Assembly: GCA_026770615.1 (NCBI GenBank)
Contig: MU631328.1
Span: forward strand, 19,913-30,525
Direction: 5' to 3'
Origin: Pavlovales sp. CCMP2436
Taxonomy: Eukaryota > Haptophyta > Pavlovophyceae > Pavlovales
DNA length: 10,613 nt
The position numbers were made by a program, and so were the translations under genes. The notes below the pieces were generated by a model. That model was not told the DNA's origin. It worked only from the letters and a program-made list of their open reading frames with translations, and did no database searches. Shown here piece by piece: positions 1 through 6,773 of the stretch (the first letter of the stretch is position 1; the number at the start of each line of letters is the position of its first letter).

Positions 1-14
1 CCCGCCTCAAGCTG

Positions 15-41
15 CCCCCCCCTCCCCCCCCACACACACAC
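15..41. repeat. C-rich and (CA)n simple sequence
   Basis: Two C runs (15-22, 24-31) are followed by about five CA units. This is simple sequence with no coding value, and copy numbers in such tracts are often misassembled. Confidence 0.9.
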
Positions 42-398
42 TGAATCTGACCCCGACCCCACTCGGCATCACAAGGTAGAAATTCCAGCCCGGTCAATTG
101 GCGGATTATTCAATTGCGTCGTTACAGCACTGCCCACTTTTTTCTTCTTTTTTCGCGAGTTTTGTTTTTGTTTCTTTGCGCTAGGTCAGTTTAAGCTCAT
201 TGGTCGATCCAAGACGGTTTAAGCTCCATCGAAAATGCAATCTATATCATTGGTCGATCCAATATTTTATATAAATCTATGGTCAACACTTGTCAGACAG
301 CTGGTCCAAATCCAGAAACCGAATGCGTTTTACTCGTACATTCATATATTGGCGAATAATGATATTCATATACGTATAATCGCATGTCCGGATTTGCG
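42..398. other. Non-coding stretch with short direct repeats
   Basis: No gene is supported here. The 16-mer TCATTGGTCGATCCAA occurs at 197-212 and 247-262, and GTTTAAGCTC at 189-198 and again near 217-227, so two short motifs are duplicated and interleaved. A short ORF beginning at 235 runs into repeat module B and has no recognisable protein features. Confidence 0.6.
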
Positions 399-660
399 GT
401 GTCGGACATGGCACGCGCAGACAGAAAGAACTATATATACGCGCTCGAACTATGGAGAGGGCACGTCGTATGTGAACGACGGTGATGGCTCGCGCAGGTC
501 GCTCCTCCTCGGCGAGTAGCCCGCTGACGCGCACCGCAATTGCGGCGTCGTGTGCGCGCTACTCGGTGTGACTGCGCGGTCGCGGTGCGTGATGTGCGTG
601 TGCGGGCTCTGTGGCCAGGGCGGCGAGCCCGGTCTGTATTTACATATGTGTGTACCTGCA
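399..660. repeat. Dispersed repeat module B, copy 1 (first part)
   Basis: This GC-rich stretch is closely similar to 7473-7730 in the same orientation. Shared blocks include GAGGGCACGTCGTATGTGAA, GTCGCTCCTCCTCGG, AATTGCGGCGTCGTGTGCGC and GGCCAGGGCGGCGA. The similarity resumes at 858-914 (matching 7837-7893), so this copy has been interrupted by the module A DNA at about 661-857. Short ORFs on both strands differ between the copies through indels, which argues against a conserved protein. Copy 2 carries GGTGAGTAC, a good splice-donor match, where this copy has GGCGAGTAG. Confidence 0.8.
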
Positions 661-676
661 TTAATGTATATATATA

Positions 677-739
677 TATAGCGGCTCAGCATGGTTCAAC
701 GGGTGTTGTTCACTCACTAACTTGGTCGACGTCAGACGT
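677..739 (+). repeat. Module A, copy 1
   Basis: A 63-bp block starting TATAGCGGCTCAGCATGG and ending GTCGACGTCAGACGT. It is repeated in direct orientation at 797-859 and inverted at 2587-2649. Similarity to the inverted copy continues through 740-792, which matches the reverse complement of 2534-2586, so the full shared unit here is 677-792. It is preceded by a TA run. Confidence 0.85.
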
Positions 740-796
740 TAGTCCTGGCAGCAGAGATGGTGGTGGTAGAGGTGAGGTTGGTGGTGAACTCGTATG

Positions 797-859
797 TATA
801 GCGGCTCAGCATGGTTCAACAGGTGTTGTTCACTCACTGACTTGGTCGACGTCAGACGT
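797..859 (+). repeat. Module A, copy 2
   Basis: A near-identical direct copy of 677-739, 120 bp downstream, with differences at only a few positions. It ends abruptly at GACGT, where repeat module B resumes. It lacks the 53-bp extension that follows copy 1. Confidence 0.85.
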
Positions 860-914
860 ACACAAAAGCACCACCTGGAAGTGCTAGCAAGATTTGACGG
901 GCACATTGCAACAT
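858..914. repeat. Module B, copy 1 (second part)
   Basis: Matches 7837-7893, sharing GTGCTAGCAAG and GGGCACATTGCAACAT. Its separation from the first part of module B by module A DNA gives the order of events: B was present first and A DNA arrived later. Confidence 0.75.
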
Positions 915-922
915 AATCATCC

Positions 923-1038
923 TCCACTTCTACCAGCTCCCCAATTCGGCGTAGGGCGTAGGAGCCTGCGTCGGAGCGCTAAGATCAGCCTGACTTGAAC
1001 TTGAAACGTACCGCCAGCCCGAACCCCCCTACATTAAT
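923..1038 (+). repeat. Segment repeated inverted at 2690-2808
   Basis: About 116 bp matching the reverse complement of 2690-2808. Shared blocks include TTCTACCAGCTCCCCA, GAGCCTGCGTCGGAGCGCTA, AGATCAGCCTGACTTGAACT and CCCGAACCCCCCTACATTAA. The 2690-2808 copy lies inside the innermost insertion of the nest, so this is a second, partial copy of that mobile element in the opposite orientation. Confidence 0.85.
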
Positions 1039-1120
1039 ATAGTGCAATAGTAACGTGGCGAGACAGGCTACACTCCCCGTGTCAAAACCAGGTCAAAATG
1101 TGGTGCCATTGGGTATACTG

Positions 1121-1352
1121 ACTGATAGGGATTCAAGCTGGCGTCTGACTGTTCTGAATGTTTTGCTGGTATACAATACACATAAAGGTCTTACCGACGT
1201 CCCGCCGGCTGAAAAGTTAGGGCCCAGTCGCTTTGGACCCAGGGCACATCCGGCTAGCTGACAATCGCCCACTAAGAATAAAAAGAGTGCTCGCTTAAAT
1301 ACATTAAATAAATATAAAAATTGTGAATTTTTAACTTTTAAGAACCCGGCCG
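1121..1352 (+). repeat. Dispersed repeat R, copy 1 (long form)
   Basis: Begins with a 42-bp core (1121-1162) containing GATTCAAGCTGGCGTCTGAC and ends with a 19-bp block ACTTTTAAGAACCCGGCCG (1334-1352). The same two blocks occur in the same order at 10020-10107 but with far less DNA between them. The core alone recurs at 8809-8841, and a shorter part at 2656-2680. Short ORFs cross it on both strands (1055-1261 plus, 1093-1521 minus) but show no recognisable domain. Confidence 0.75.
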
Positions 1353-1970
1353 ATAAACACACACAGATAAACAGACGAGACAACGGGAACATGAATCCCA
1401 TCTTCAAGAAGACCCGAACGAAATTGCCTGCTCGAAGCTCTGCTGGCTTTGTTTTGCGGCCGTAGGAATGCCAACTCTGAAAAACTGGCAAATAGCCACA
1501 CCTAGTACAACGGCTGTGCACTGGCTACTAAACACCCGCGACCTTGCCACTGAGGCGGACTGCCAAGCTCGTCGCATCTTCTATATGTGCTTTTTGTTCT
1601 TCATACTATGAAGTTAAAGTTATTTAGTTTTCTGCAGATGTTTATTAGTAAGAGGTCCCATGTAGCTTACGAATATTCAAGCAAGTCCAAAATATCACGA
1701 AATACTATGGGTCGAGCGGGCAATAAGAAGCCGCGACGTAAAAAAAACTCGTCTGAGCCTGACTTGCACTGTTGTCGAGGACGAGGAGCTAAACCGCACG
1801 ATTCAAATTTAAAGTCGTGCAACTATAACTTAAACCTAGTTCCTCTATCAACAAATCAACTGACGATGTTAAATATTCTTTACTGCGGCAATTGCAAGCT
1901 CGTGAACATTGGCCGGCTTGGATTTTTCAGATTTTCATTTTGGCCTATATGTTTTATATTTGAAATTTAG
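1353..1970. other. Stretch without a recognisable gene
   Basis: An ATG-initiated ORF of 127 codons lies at 1587-1970 on the plus strand. It has a basic, lysine-rich middle and a hydrophobic, aromatic C-terminal end, resembles nothing I know, and is AT-rich. Within it, 1716-1732 matches 17 bases of the MITE terminal repeat described at 2353, so at least part of the ORF is probably old transposon DNA. I do not treat it as a gene. Confidence 0.5.
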
Positions 1971-1978
1971 GCGGAACC

Positions 1979-2016
1979 GTGAGTTAATTCACAGGCCCTG
2001 TGAGTTAACTCACAGG
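1979..2016. repeat. Duplicated palindrome GTGAGTTAACTCAC
   Basis: Two 17-bp direct repeats, 1979-1995 and 2000-2016, differ by one base. The second contains a perfect 14-bp palindrome (2000-2013), and the first is the same palindrome with one base changed. They lie just upstream of the interrupted ORF. They could be a paired binding site for a dimeric protein or the footprint of a small element. Confidence 0.7.
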
Positions 2017-2265
2017 ATAAACTCCCACTCTCACCAACGTTGAAAATAAAGTGCCAAACTCCCACATCTGTGTGTTTGCCTGGCAATCACAGGTCCTATT
2101 GCGTGGCAACCTCACTGACACTCCCTCAACCACCGCCAACAACAATACACAGACACCCAACATAAACACAATAAAGCCAGCGAACGAGCATCCTAGGGGC
2201 GGAAGTCCAACACCACAACTCCCCCCCCCCAAGGACCCCGCGCAAAAATAGGCGCGGCCATACCC

Positions 2266-2352
2266 AACACTCCAACAGAGGATAGAGCCGAAAGCAGCAT
2301 ACTAACCATCAATCACACTCCAACAGGAGAAAGAGCCGGAAGCAGCACACTA
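2266..2352 (+). repeat. 48-bp tandem repeat inside the interrupted ORF
   Basis: The first unit begins near 2266 and the second near 2314, sharing CACTCCAACAG, AGAGCCG and AGCAGCA, with period 48 (16 codons, frame-preserving). The first unit ends ACTAACCATCAAT (2300-2312). In the second, the sequence breaks after ACTA (2349-2352) and continues with ACCATCAAT at 3754-3762, on the far side of the insertion. The repeat therefore records the original sequence at the insertion site. Confidence 0.85.
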
Positions 2353-2520
2353 CAGGGGATCGCGGGCAATAAGAAGGGCGATTTTTTAGCTTGAGGCTGA
2401 GCTTCTTAGCAATTTACATACAGGGAATCGCGGGCAATAAGAAGCCATAGTGTTAAGAAGCTGAGCCTCGTTTTTTTGCATTGTTTGTACGTAATTTAAG
2501 CAAATTTAAGCATTGTTTGC

Positions 2521-2533
2521 ATGTAATTTGCTA
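2521..2533. repeat. 13-bp target-site duplication, left copy
   Basis: ATGTAATTTGCTA is repeated exactly at 3585-3597, on the other side of the innermost insertion. Keeping one copy restores the MITE internal sequence. Since AT overlaps the (AT)n tail, the outer limit on the right is uncertain by a few bases. Confidence 0.85.
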
Positions 2534-2586
2534 CGAGTTCAACACCAACCTTACCTCTACCACCATCATCCCTGCTACCAGGACTG

Positions 2587-2649
2587 ACGTCTGACGTCGA
2601 CCAAGTCAGTGGGTGAACAACATCTGTTGAACCATGCTGAGCCGCTATA
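2587..2649 (-). repeat. Module A, copy 3 (inverted)
   Basis: Reverse complement of 677-739 and 797-859 with a few substitutions. The extension 2534-2586 matches the reverse complement of 740-792. Confidence 0.85.
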
Positions 2650-2655
2650 TTTATA

Positions 2656-2680
2656 ATAGGGATTCAAGCTGGCGTCTGAC
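2656..2680 (+). repeat. Dispersed repeat R, copy 2 (truncated)
   Basis: ATAGGGATTCAAGC through GTCTGAC, identical to the start of copies 1 and 4, then passing directly into TATATATACA. It interrupts the DNA corresponding to the start of module A, where copy 1 of A has only a TA run, so it was probably inserted in, or lost around, TA-rich sequence. Confidence 0.75.
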
Positions 2681-2689
2681 TATATATAC

Positions 2690-2808
2690 ATTAATGTAGG
2701 GGGGTTCGGGCTTGCGATACGTTTCAAGTTCAAGTCAGGCTGATCTTAGCGCTCCGACGCAGGCTCTTACGCGCTACCCCGAAGTGGGGAGCTGGTAGAA
2801 GGGGTGGA
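2690..2808 (-). repeat. Inverted copy of 923-1038
   Basis: Reverse complement of 923-1038 with scattered substitutions. It lies inside the innermost insertion and leads into the GC-rich tandem repeat. Confidence 0.85.
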
Positions 2809-2869
2809 TGACGAGGAAGCCGAAAACAAAGCGCTGGAATCGCTGCGCAACGCGGGGCCGCCCGACAGT

Positions 2870-3450
2870 GCGCGAGCAAGCGAGTCCATTGGTGATCCCA
2901 GCGGTGACGTATCGCTGGGAAGCAATGGGGTTTTGAATGTCGAGAACTCGTTTGCTCGTGCAGGGCGCGGGCCGCAGCGCGGGGGCGCGGTGGAAGGACT
3001 GGTTGAAGAGGGAGCCGAAGGAGCCGAGACGTTTTGGGTTTTGAATGCCGTGAACTTGTTCGCGCGTGCAGGGCGCAGGCCGCCGCGGAGGCGCGATGGA
3101 AGGACTAGTTGAAGAAGGAGCCGAAGGAGCCAAACCAGGCAACGCGAGACCGTCCGGCCGAGCGCGAGCGAGCGAGTTCATTGGTGGTCTCACCGTCGGC
3201 GTGTCGCTAGGAAGCGACGGGGTTTTGAATGCCGTGAACTCGTTCGCGCGTGCGGAACGCGGGCAGCAGCGCGGGGGCGCGTTGGAAGGACTAATTGAAG
3301 AAGGAGCCGGAGGAGCCGAGACGTCGAGCGCGAGCGAGTCCACTTGATGGCGGGTTTGGGTTTTGAATGCCGTGAACTTGTTCGCGCGCGCATGGCGCGA
3401 GCAACCGCGCGGAGGCGCGGTGGATGAGGTAGTAGATGAAGCGCCCGTGA
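2870..3450. repeat. GC-rich tandem repeat inside the innermost insertion
   Basis: Four units start near 2929, 3037, 3221 and 3359, each beginning GGTTTTGAATG and running through a conserved CGGTGGAAGGACT-type block to a GGAGCCGA-type end. A spacer at about 2870-2928 recurs at 3161-3220, giving a higher-order period of 292 bp. On the plus strand the units read VLNAVNSFARAGRG-like, with a frame change near 3080-3092. On the minus strand a single 281-codon ORF (3619-2774) is open but Pro/Ser/Ala-rich and low in complexity. Neither reading has a known domain; the open minus frame may simply reflect GC-rich repeats without stops. Confidence 0.7.
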
Positions 3451-3555
3451 TGGAAGTGGCCGATATCAGTGCGTACAACAGCTTTGCGAGGCAGCCCATC
3501 GGGCTGCCTCGCGAGCGGGCAGCGCGATCCGGCCGTTTCAGGATGTCGAAGAAAT

Positions 3556-3560
<5 letters not shown>

Positions 3561-3586
<26 letters not shown>
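3561..3586. repeat. (AT)n microsatellite
   Basis: About 13 AT units at the right end of the innermost insertion, acting as its probable 3' tail and directly abutting the 13-bp duplication. Confidence 0.9.
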
Positions 3587-3597
3587 GTAATTTGCTA
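3585..3597. repeat. 13-bp target-site duplication, right copy
   Basis: ATGTAATTTGCTA, identical to 2521-2533. The MITE sequence continues from here with AGAAGCTCAGCC. Confidence 0.85.
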
Positions 3598-4373
3598 AGA
3601 AGCTCAGCCTCAAGCTCAAAATTCGCCCTTCTTATTGCCCGCGATCCCTTGTACAGACAATGCTTACATTTGCTTAAATTACACACAAAAAATGCAAAAA
3701 ACGAGGCTCAGCTTCTTAACGGTACGGCTTCTTATTGCCCGCGATCCCCTGTAACCATCAATAACCCCCCGAAACGCCCGCGGTTCAGATGGGCCGCCAC
3801 GGGAAAACCCAAGCTAATCATTTCATTGACACCAGCGAGAGCCTGGGAAATCAGAAAGCTCTATACTACCGTAAACCTCATAGACATGGACGTTAAGGGC
3901 AACGGTGCAGGCCACCAACAAGCAGCAGCAAACCTCCGCGAACAAGCTATAGCCCACGCCCGGGCGCTACCCGAAGACGTCCAGAACCACTTGGACGTCA
4001 GACGGCCCGACGAAGACCTAACAGATCCCTGCGGCATCAGCACCGCTTCCATGTGGTCGATGGCATACCAGGCAAAGGAAGGCGGTTGGATACACAACAA
4101 CATGTTCTACAACATAGCAACCATCATACGCATCGGCGTAGCAATTGCCATTCGCAATCAAGCGGGAATAGACGTGGCCCAAACCTTAGAAGCCCATCTC
4201 GCAGGCCCAAACAGACCTCGGACCTATTCCTATACGCAAGATACACAGTAACATCGGCTTACATTACAGAGGAACCATACCACTTATTCCCGGTCAACAA
4301 CCACAACCACCTTAGAAGAGAAGACATTTTAGATAAGTGGAGGATTATTGACTCACCCTGCCGCCTGGCTTGA

Positions 4374-5071
4374 GTTCACATTGTGGAACTTGACCAGGGG
4401 CAGACAATTGCCACTTTCGTTATTAGAACGAGGCGGCTGGGCGAGCTGCGCATGAGCGCACGTCATTCTATATAATTTATTCCGCTCGAGTCCACATTTT
4501 ATTCCAATTATGTGCATTTATTGCGCAGAAATACGAGAATGTGTCGCAAGGCGGCCGAGGGTCGAGGGGGTCGCAAAGATTTGGGGCGCCAACGTGAGCT
4601 CGCGAGATAAAAATTGCGTAAGCGCAGCGGGCAAGATCCGTCAATTGACGGAACGAACCTCCAAACCGCTCGAGCAAACTGACAACATCCTGTTGGGCTT
4701 AATTAACAGAGACCAAGCAGATCTACCCGCCGCGCCCCCTGCTGGTGGCAGTGGCCTGGCGATCGCTCGACTCTCGTGGGGATGGGATTCGCAGCAGGAA
4801 ATAGGAGCGGACAGCCCCACTGGGCTTCCCCGCTCTGAAACTCTACAGCAGTCCAAGGTGTAGGCGAATACCGACGATGGCACTCTGACCGATCCGACAT
4901 CCCAGTTAGTATTTAAATGACCGTGACGTATAATTAATTAAAGTAGTGGAATAGACCTTTATCTGGCATTCATACCGTCCTGAAATCTGCCATCGAACCA
5001 TCGGAAATCCCTCGCGATCGAGAGGTGAGTTCCGAGAACCAGGCCGGGAGGCGACACGTTGTAAGTTATAT
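4374..5071. other. Spacer with one weak ORF
   Basis: A 117-codon ATG ORF at 4510-4863 (plus strand) is moderately GC-rich, with several Cys near its start and a Pro/Ala/Gly-rich C-terminal half. I recognise no domain, and overlapping minus-strand ORFs of similar length exist, so it is at best hypothetical. GAGAGGTGAGTTC at 5018-5030 is a good splice-donor match just upstream of the dioxygenase-like gene and could end a 5' exon. Confidence 0.4.
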
Positions 5072-6400
5072 ATGTCCACGTCGGCCCTCACTCTTTGCTC
5101 CACCCAAGCGGGTTTGATGGGGGCAGTCCAGGGAGCGAGGATGGGAGCAGTCCCAGGGAGTGAGGATGGGAGCGAGGATGGGAGCGCCGACACGTCTTCC
5201 TCGCCGGCCCACACGTCCTCCGGACCGTCCTCCACCGCCGACCCACCCAGCAGCCCTCTTCGAGTCGCAATTCCCAAGGGTCTGAAGTATTTCTGCCGTG
5301 TTCTGGTCGCCAAACAGAACACGGAAACCCGCATATGGCAGTGGGGGGGGCGCGATGTGGGCCTCCCGAATTGGAGCTGCGAAGCTACCCAGCTGACAAT
5401 GAGCTCGGCACAGAGAAGCCCGCCAGCACAATCGGCAACCCGACGCTCCGCATGCTGCTGGCCGGCGTTTACGACCCTGGCAGTGCGCTGGTAGGGATCT
5501 GCGTGAACATGATGCCGATCGTGCCGGAGCTGCGCCACTACGCCCCGCTCGTGGCTGCCTGCCCTGTCAATTACGAAGGTGATTCATATCGCTACTCCTC
5601 CCTGTTCTCCCTGGAGAGTCATATCCCTGACTGCGTGCACGTTCTCCTCGCTGACTCTGACTCGGATCATCGAACAGAGTGGGGGCAGATTCGGCAACTT
5701 GACGATCGACGAGAACAAGATCGAGGCCGACGGTGAGACGCACCGCCGTTCTGGCTTGCACACGGAGTCGCCGGGCATCGGCGCCCACCGCGTCGAGAAC
5801 CGCGCCCGGGACTACGACGAAGACGACTCCTACGGCGGCCCGTCGTTCGACCCGAAAGCGAGTGGTGGGTTACAACATTTCCTCTCATGGGGTGCCGGCT
5901 CATACTGTACAAAGACGGCGACTGCTTACTGCTCTTATATCGGCGGCATCTTTATGAGCTCCAACGTGGGCGGGTCGACTGCTGTGTGGAACTGTGAGCT
6001 CGCGCACCTGGAAGACACGATCGGCGACCTGGGCGATCTCGAGCACCTGCGCAGCGGGCTCGGGCGGCTAACGCTTCTCGCAGCGGGCGAGTTGCTCTGG
6101 CTGACGGACATGACGCCGCACGAGTCGCTCCCGCTGAGCGCAGGCACAGCCCGGCAGTACTTCCGGCTCCTCACGCGCGAGGTCTCGATCTGGTACACGT
6201 AGCACTCGACGCCAAATCCGCTGGGCATCCGCCCGCCCGAGGACGTGCGGTTGGTGCACTTCAACAAGTTCGAGGATAACGCGACCATTCGGCTCTTTGA
6301 CGAGGCAGACATGTTCAGACTCGACGAGGAGGACGAAGAGGACGAGGGTGGCTCCGAGGCCGCAGCGAAGGTCAGCCCGGTTGCGACATCGGGCGAGTGA
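5072..6400 (+). pseudogene. 2-oxoglutarate/Fe(II) dioxygenase-like protein, frame-broken
   Basis: A protein of about 440 residues read in three pieces. The N-terminal 60 or so residues (from ATG 5072) are Ser/Gly/Asp-rich and lie over a short tandem repeat (5131-5186). The reading moves to another frame between about 5343 and 5371, and back near 5640-5665. An in-frame TAG lies at 6200-6202, after which the same frame continues 65 codons (HSTPNPLGIRPPEDV..., then a Glu/Asp-rich tail) to TGA 6398-6400. The C-terminal half has the arrangement of an iron site: His at 5759-5761 and Glu two residues later (GLHTESPG), a distal His at 6119-6121 (MTPHESLPL) and Arg 11 residues on at 6152-6154 (ARQYFR), as in the H-x-D/E...H...R pattern of 2OG dioxygenases. 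The substrate is unknown. Assignment is by motif; the breaks may be real decay or sequence error. Confidence 0.5.
5131..5186 (+). repeat. Short tandem repeat at the 5' end of the dioxygenase-like gene
   Basis: Repeats of GGGAGCGAGGAT and close variants encode a Gly/Ser/Asp/Glu-rich stretch. The number of units is the part of the gene most open to slippage or misassembly. Confidence 0.7.
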
Positions 6401-6757
6401 CCTCAGCACTGTTCGTAAAGAGAGCAGGACGTACGGACGTGTGTACGGACTCCGCGGCTGCTCACACTTCGGTCTTGGCCCCTGCCTGATAACGCAAATC
6501 ACCGTGACAGCGTATGCATGCGCACCCGTCACGTGGTGATGTTTCAAATGAATAACTGATTCATATAACACTCAAAACAAAATATAAATTAAACTGATTT
6601 AGATGAATTTTTTGTTGATCGAACGGTGCTATTGGCAAGCGGGCGTTCCTGTATGGCACGAAGCCGAGTGTGTGTAGTTGTGAGTGTTAGGTGGAACTGA
6701 ATAACACACACTCGAGTGTCCATCCTTCACTCGCACGTTTTCTGTAAAACACCCGCC
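6401..6757. other. Intergenic region between two GC-rich genes
   Basis: No gene is supported. GTACGGAC is repeated at 6430-6437 and 6443-6450. After 6540 the base composition drops to AT-rich (6541-6620), which may hold the 3' end signals of the upstream gene, although no canonical AATAAA is seen there. Confidence 0.5.
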
Positions 6758-6773
6758 ATGCCGGATCGACGCC

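Larger units (their letters stand above)
2534..3584 (+). mobile_element. Innermost insertion: 1,051-bp retroelement-like segment with (AT)n tail
   Basis: Flanked by a perfect 13-bp duplication and ending in about 13 AT units (3561-3586). Long target duplications with a simple-sequence 3' tail are typical of target-primed non-LTR (LINE/SINE) insertions. In order it contains inverted module A and its extension (2534-2649), a truncated R repeat (2656-2680), the segment shared with 923-1038 (2690-2808) and a GC-rich tandem repeat (about 2870-3450). The left end CGAGTTC also ends the similarity in the inverted copy at 677-792, supporting it as a true terminus. No reverse transcriptase is visible, so it would be non-autonomous or a composite. 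Confidence 0.7.
2421..3651 (-). mobile_element. Inner MITE (167 bp of its own sequence), inverted copy of the outer one
   Basis: Own sequence is 2421-2533 plus 3598-3651, 167 bp. Its left end (2421-2444) matches the reverse complement of the outer MITE's right end, including the subterminal AAGAAGCTGAGCCTCG. Its right end (3598-3651) matches the reverse complement of the outer MITE's left end. It is therefore the same element in the opposite orientation. TA flanks it at 2419-2420 and 3652-3653. The relic at 9891-9991 shows the uninterrupted sequence at this insertion point. Confidence 0.85.
2353..3751 (+). mobile_element. Outer MITE (166 bp of its own sequence), TA target duplication
   Basis: Its own sequence is 2353-2420 plus 3654-3751, together 166 bp; the rest is a later insertion. 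Perfect 24-bp terminal inverted repeats (2353-2376 and 3728-3751) begin CAGGGGATCGCGGGCAATAA. It is flanked by TA at 2351-2352 and 3752-3753. TIRs starting CAG with a TA duplication fit the Tc1/mariner-type target choice. With no transposase and this size, it is a non-autonomous MITE. It sits inside a protein-coding frame. Confidence 0.85.
2021..4373 (+). pseudogene. Unrecognised protein gene split by a nested transposon insertion
   Basis: I do not recognise this protein. The 5' part (2021-2352) reads as a Thr/Asn/Pro-rich, probably disordered segment. It changes frame at a run of ten C (2221-2230), then contains a 48-bp (16-residue) tandem repeat: the first unit, NTPTEDRAESSILTIN, starts near 2266, and the second is cut by the insertion at 2353. 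The 3' part resumes at 3754 in the same frame with a basic stretch (PPKRPRFRW) and a compact, probably helical domain with several Trp. It changes frame again near 4206-4208 and ends at TGA 4371-4373. No in-frame ATG was found at the 5' end, so the start or a first exon is missing. A disordered N-terminus before a roughly 200-residue helical domain is a layout seen in some capsid, nucleoprotein and Gag-type proteins, but no diagnostic motif supports that. Confidence 0.5.

Noticed and set aside
1113..1175. GTATAC pair as target duplication of repeat R copy 1
   Set aside because: Only 6-7 bp and the pair would enclose about 50 bp, which does not match the limits of the other R copies.
3592..3750. 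Start of the 219-codon ORF at 3592 as the true N-terminus
   Set aside because: 3592-3751 is MITE sequence (inner right end and outer right end), so those residues are transposon-derived; the host frame begins only at 3754.
4906..5538. 210-codon minus-strand ORF (and nested minus ORFs at 5066-5431 and 5088-5270)
   Set aside because: Overlaps the dioxygenase-like gene, which carries recognisable motifs on the plus strand; the minus frames are GC-rich shadows.
6068..6571. Minus-strand ORFs opposite the dioxygenase C-terminus and 6629-7189 opposite the F-box gene
   Set aside because: No domain, and they run antisense to sequence with clear plus-strand motif conservation.
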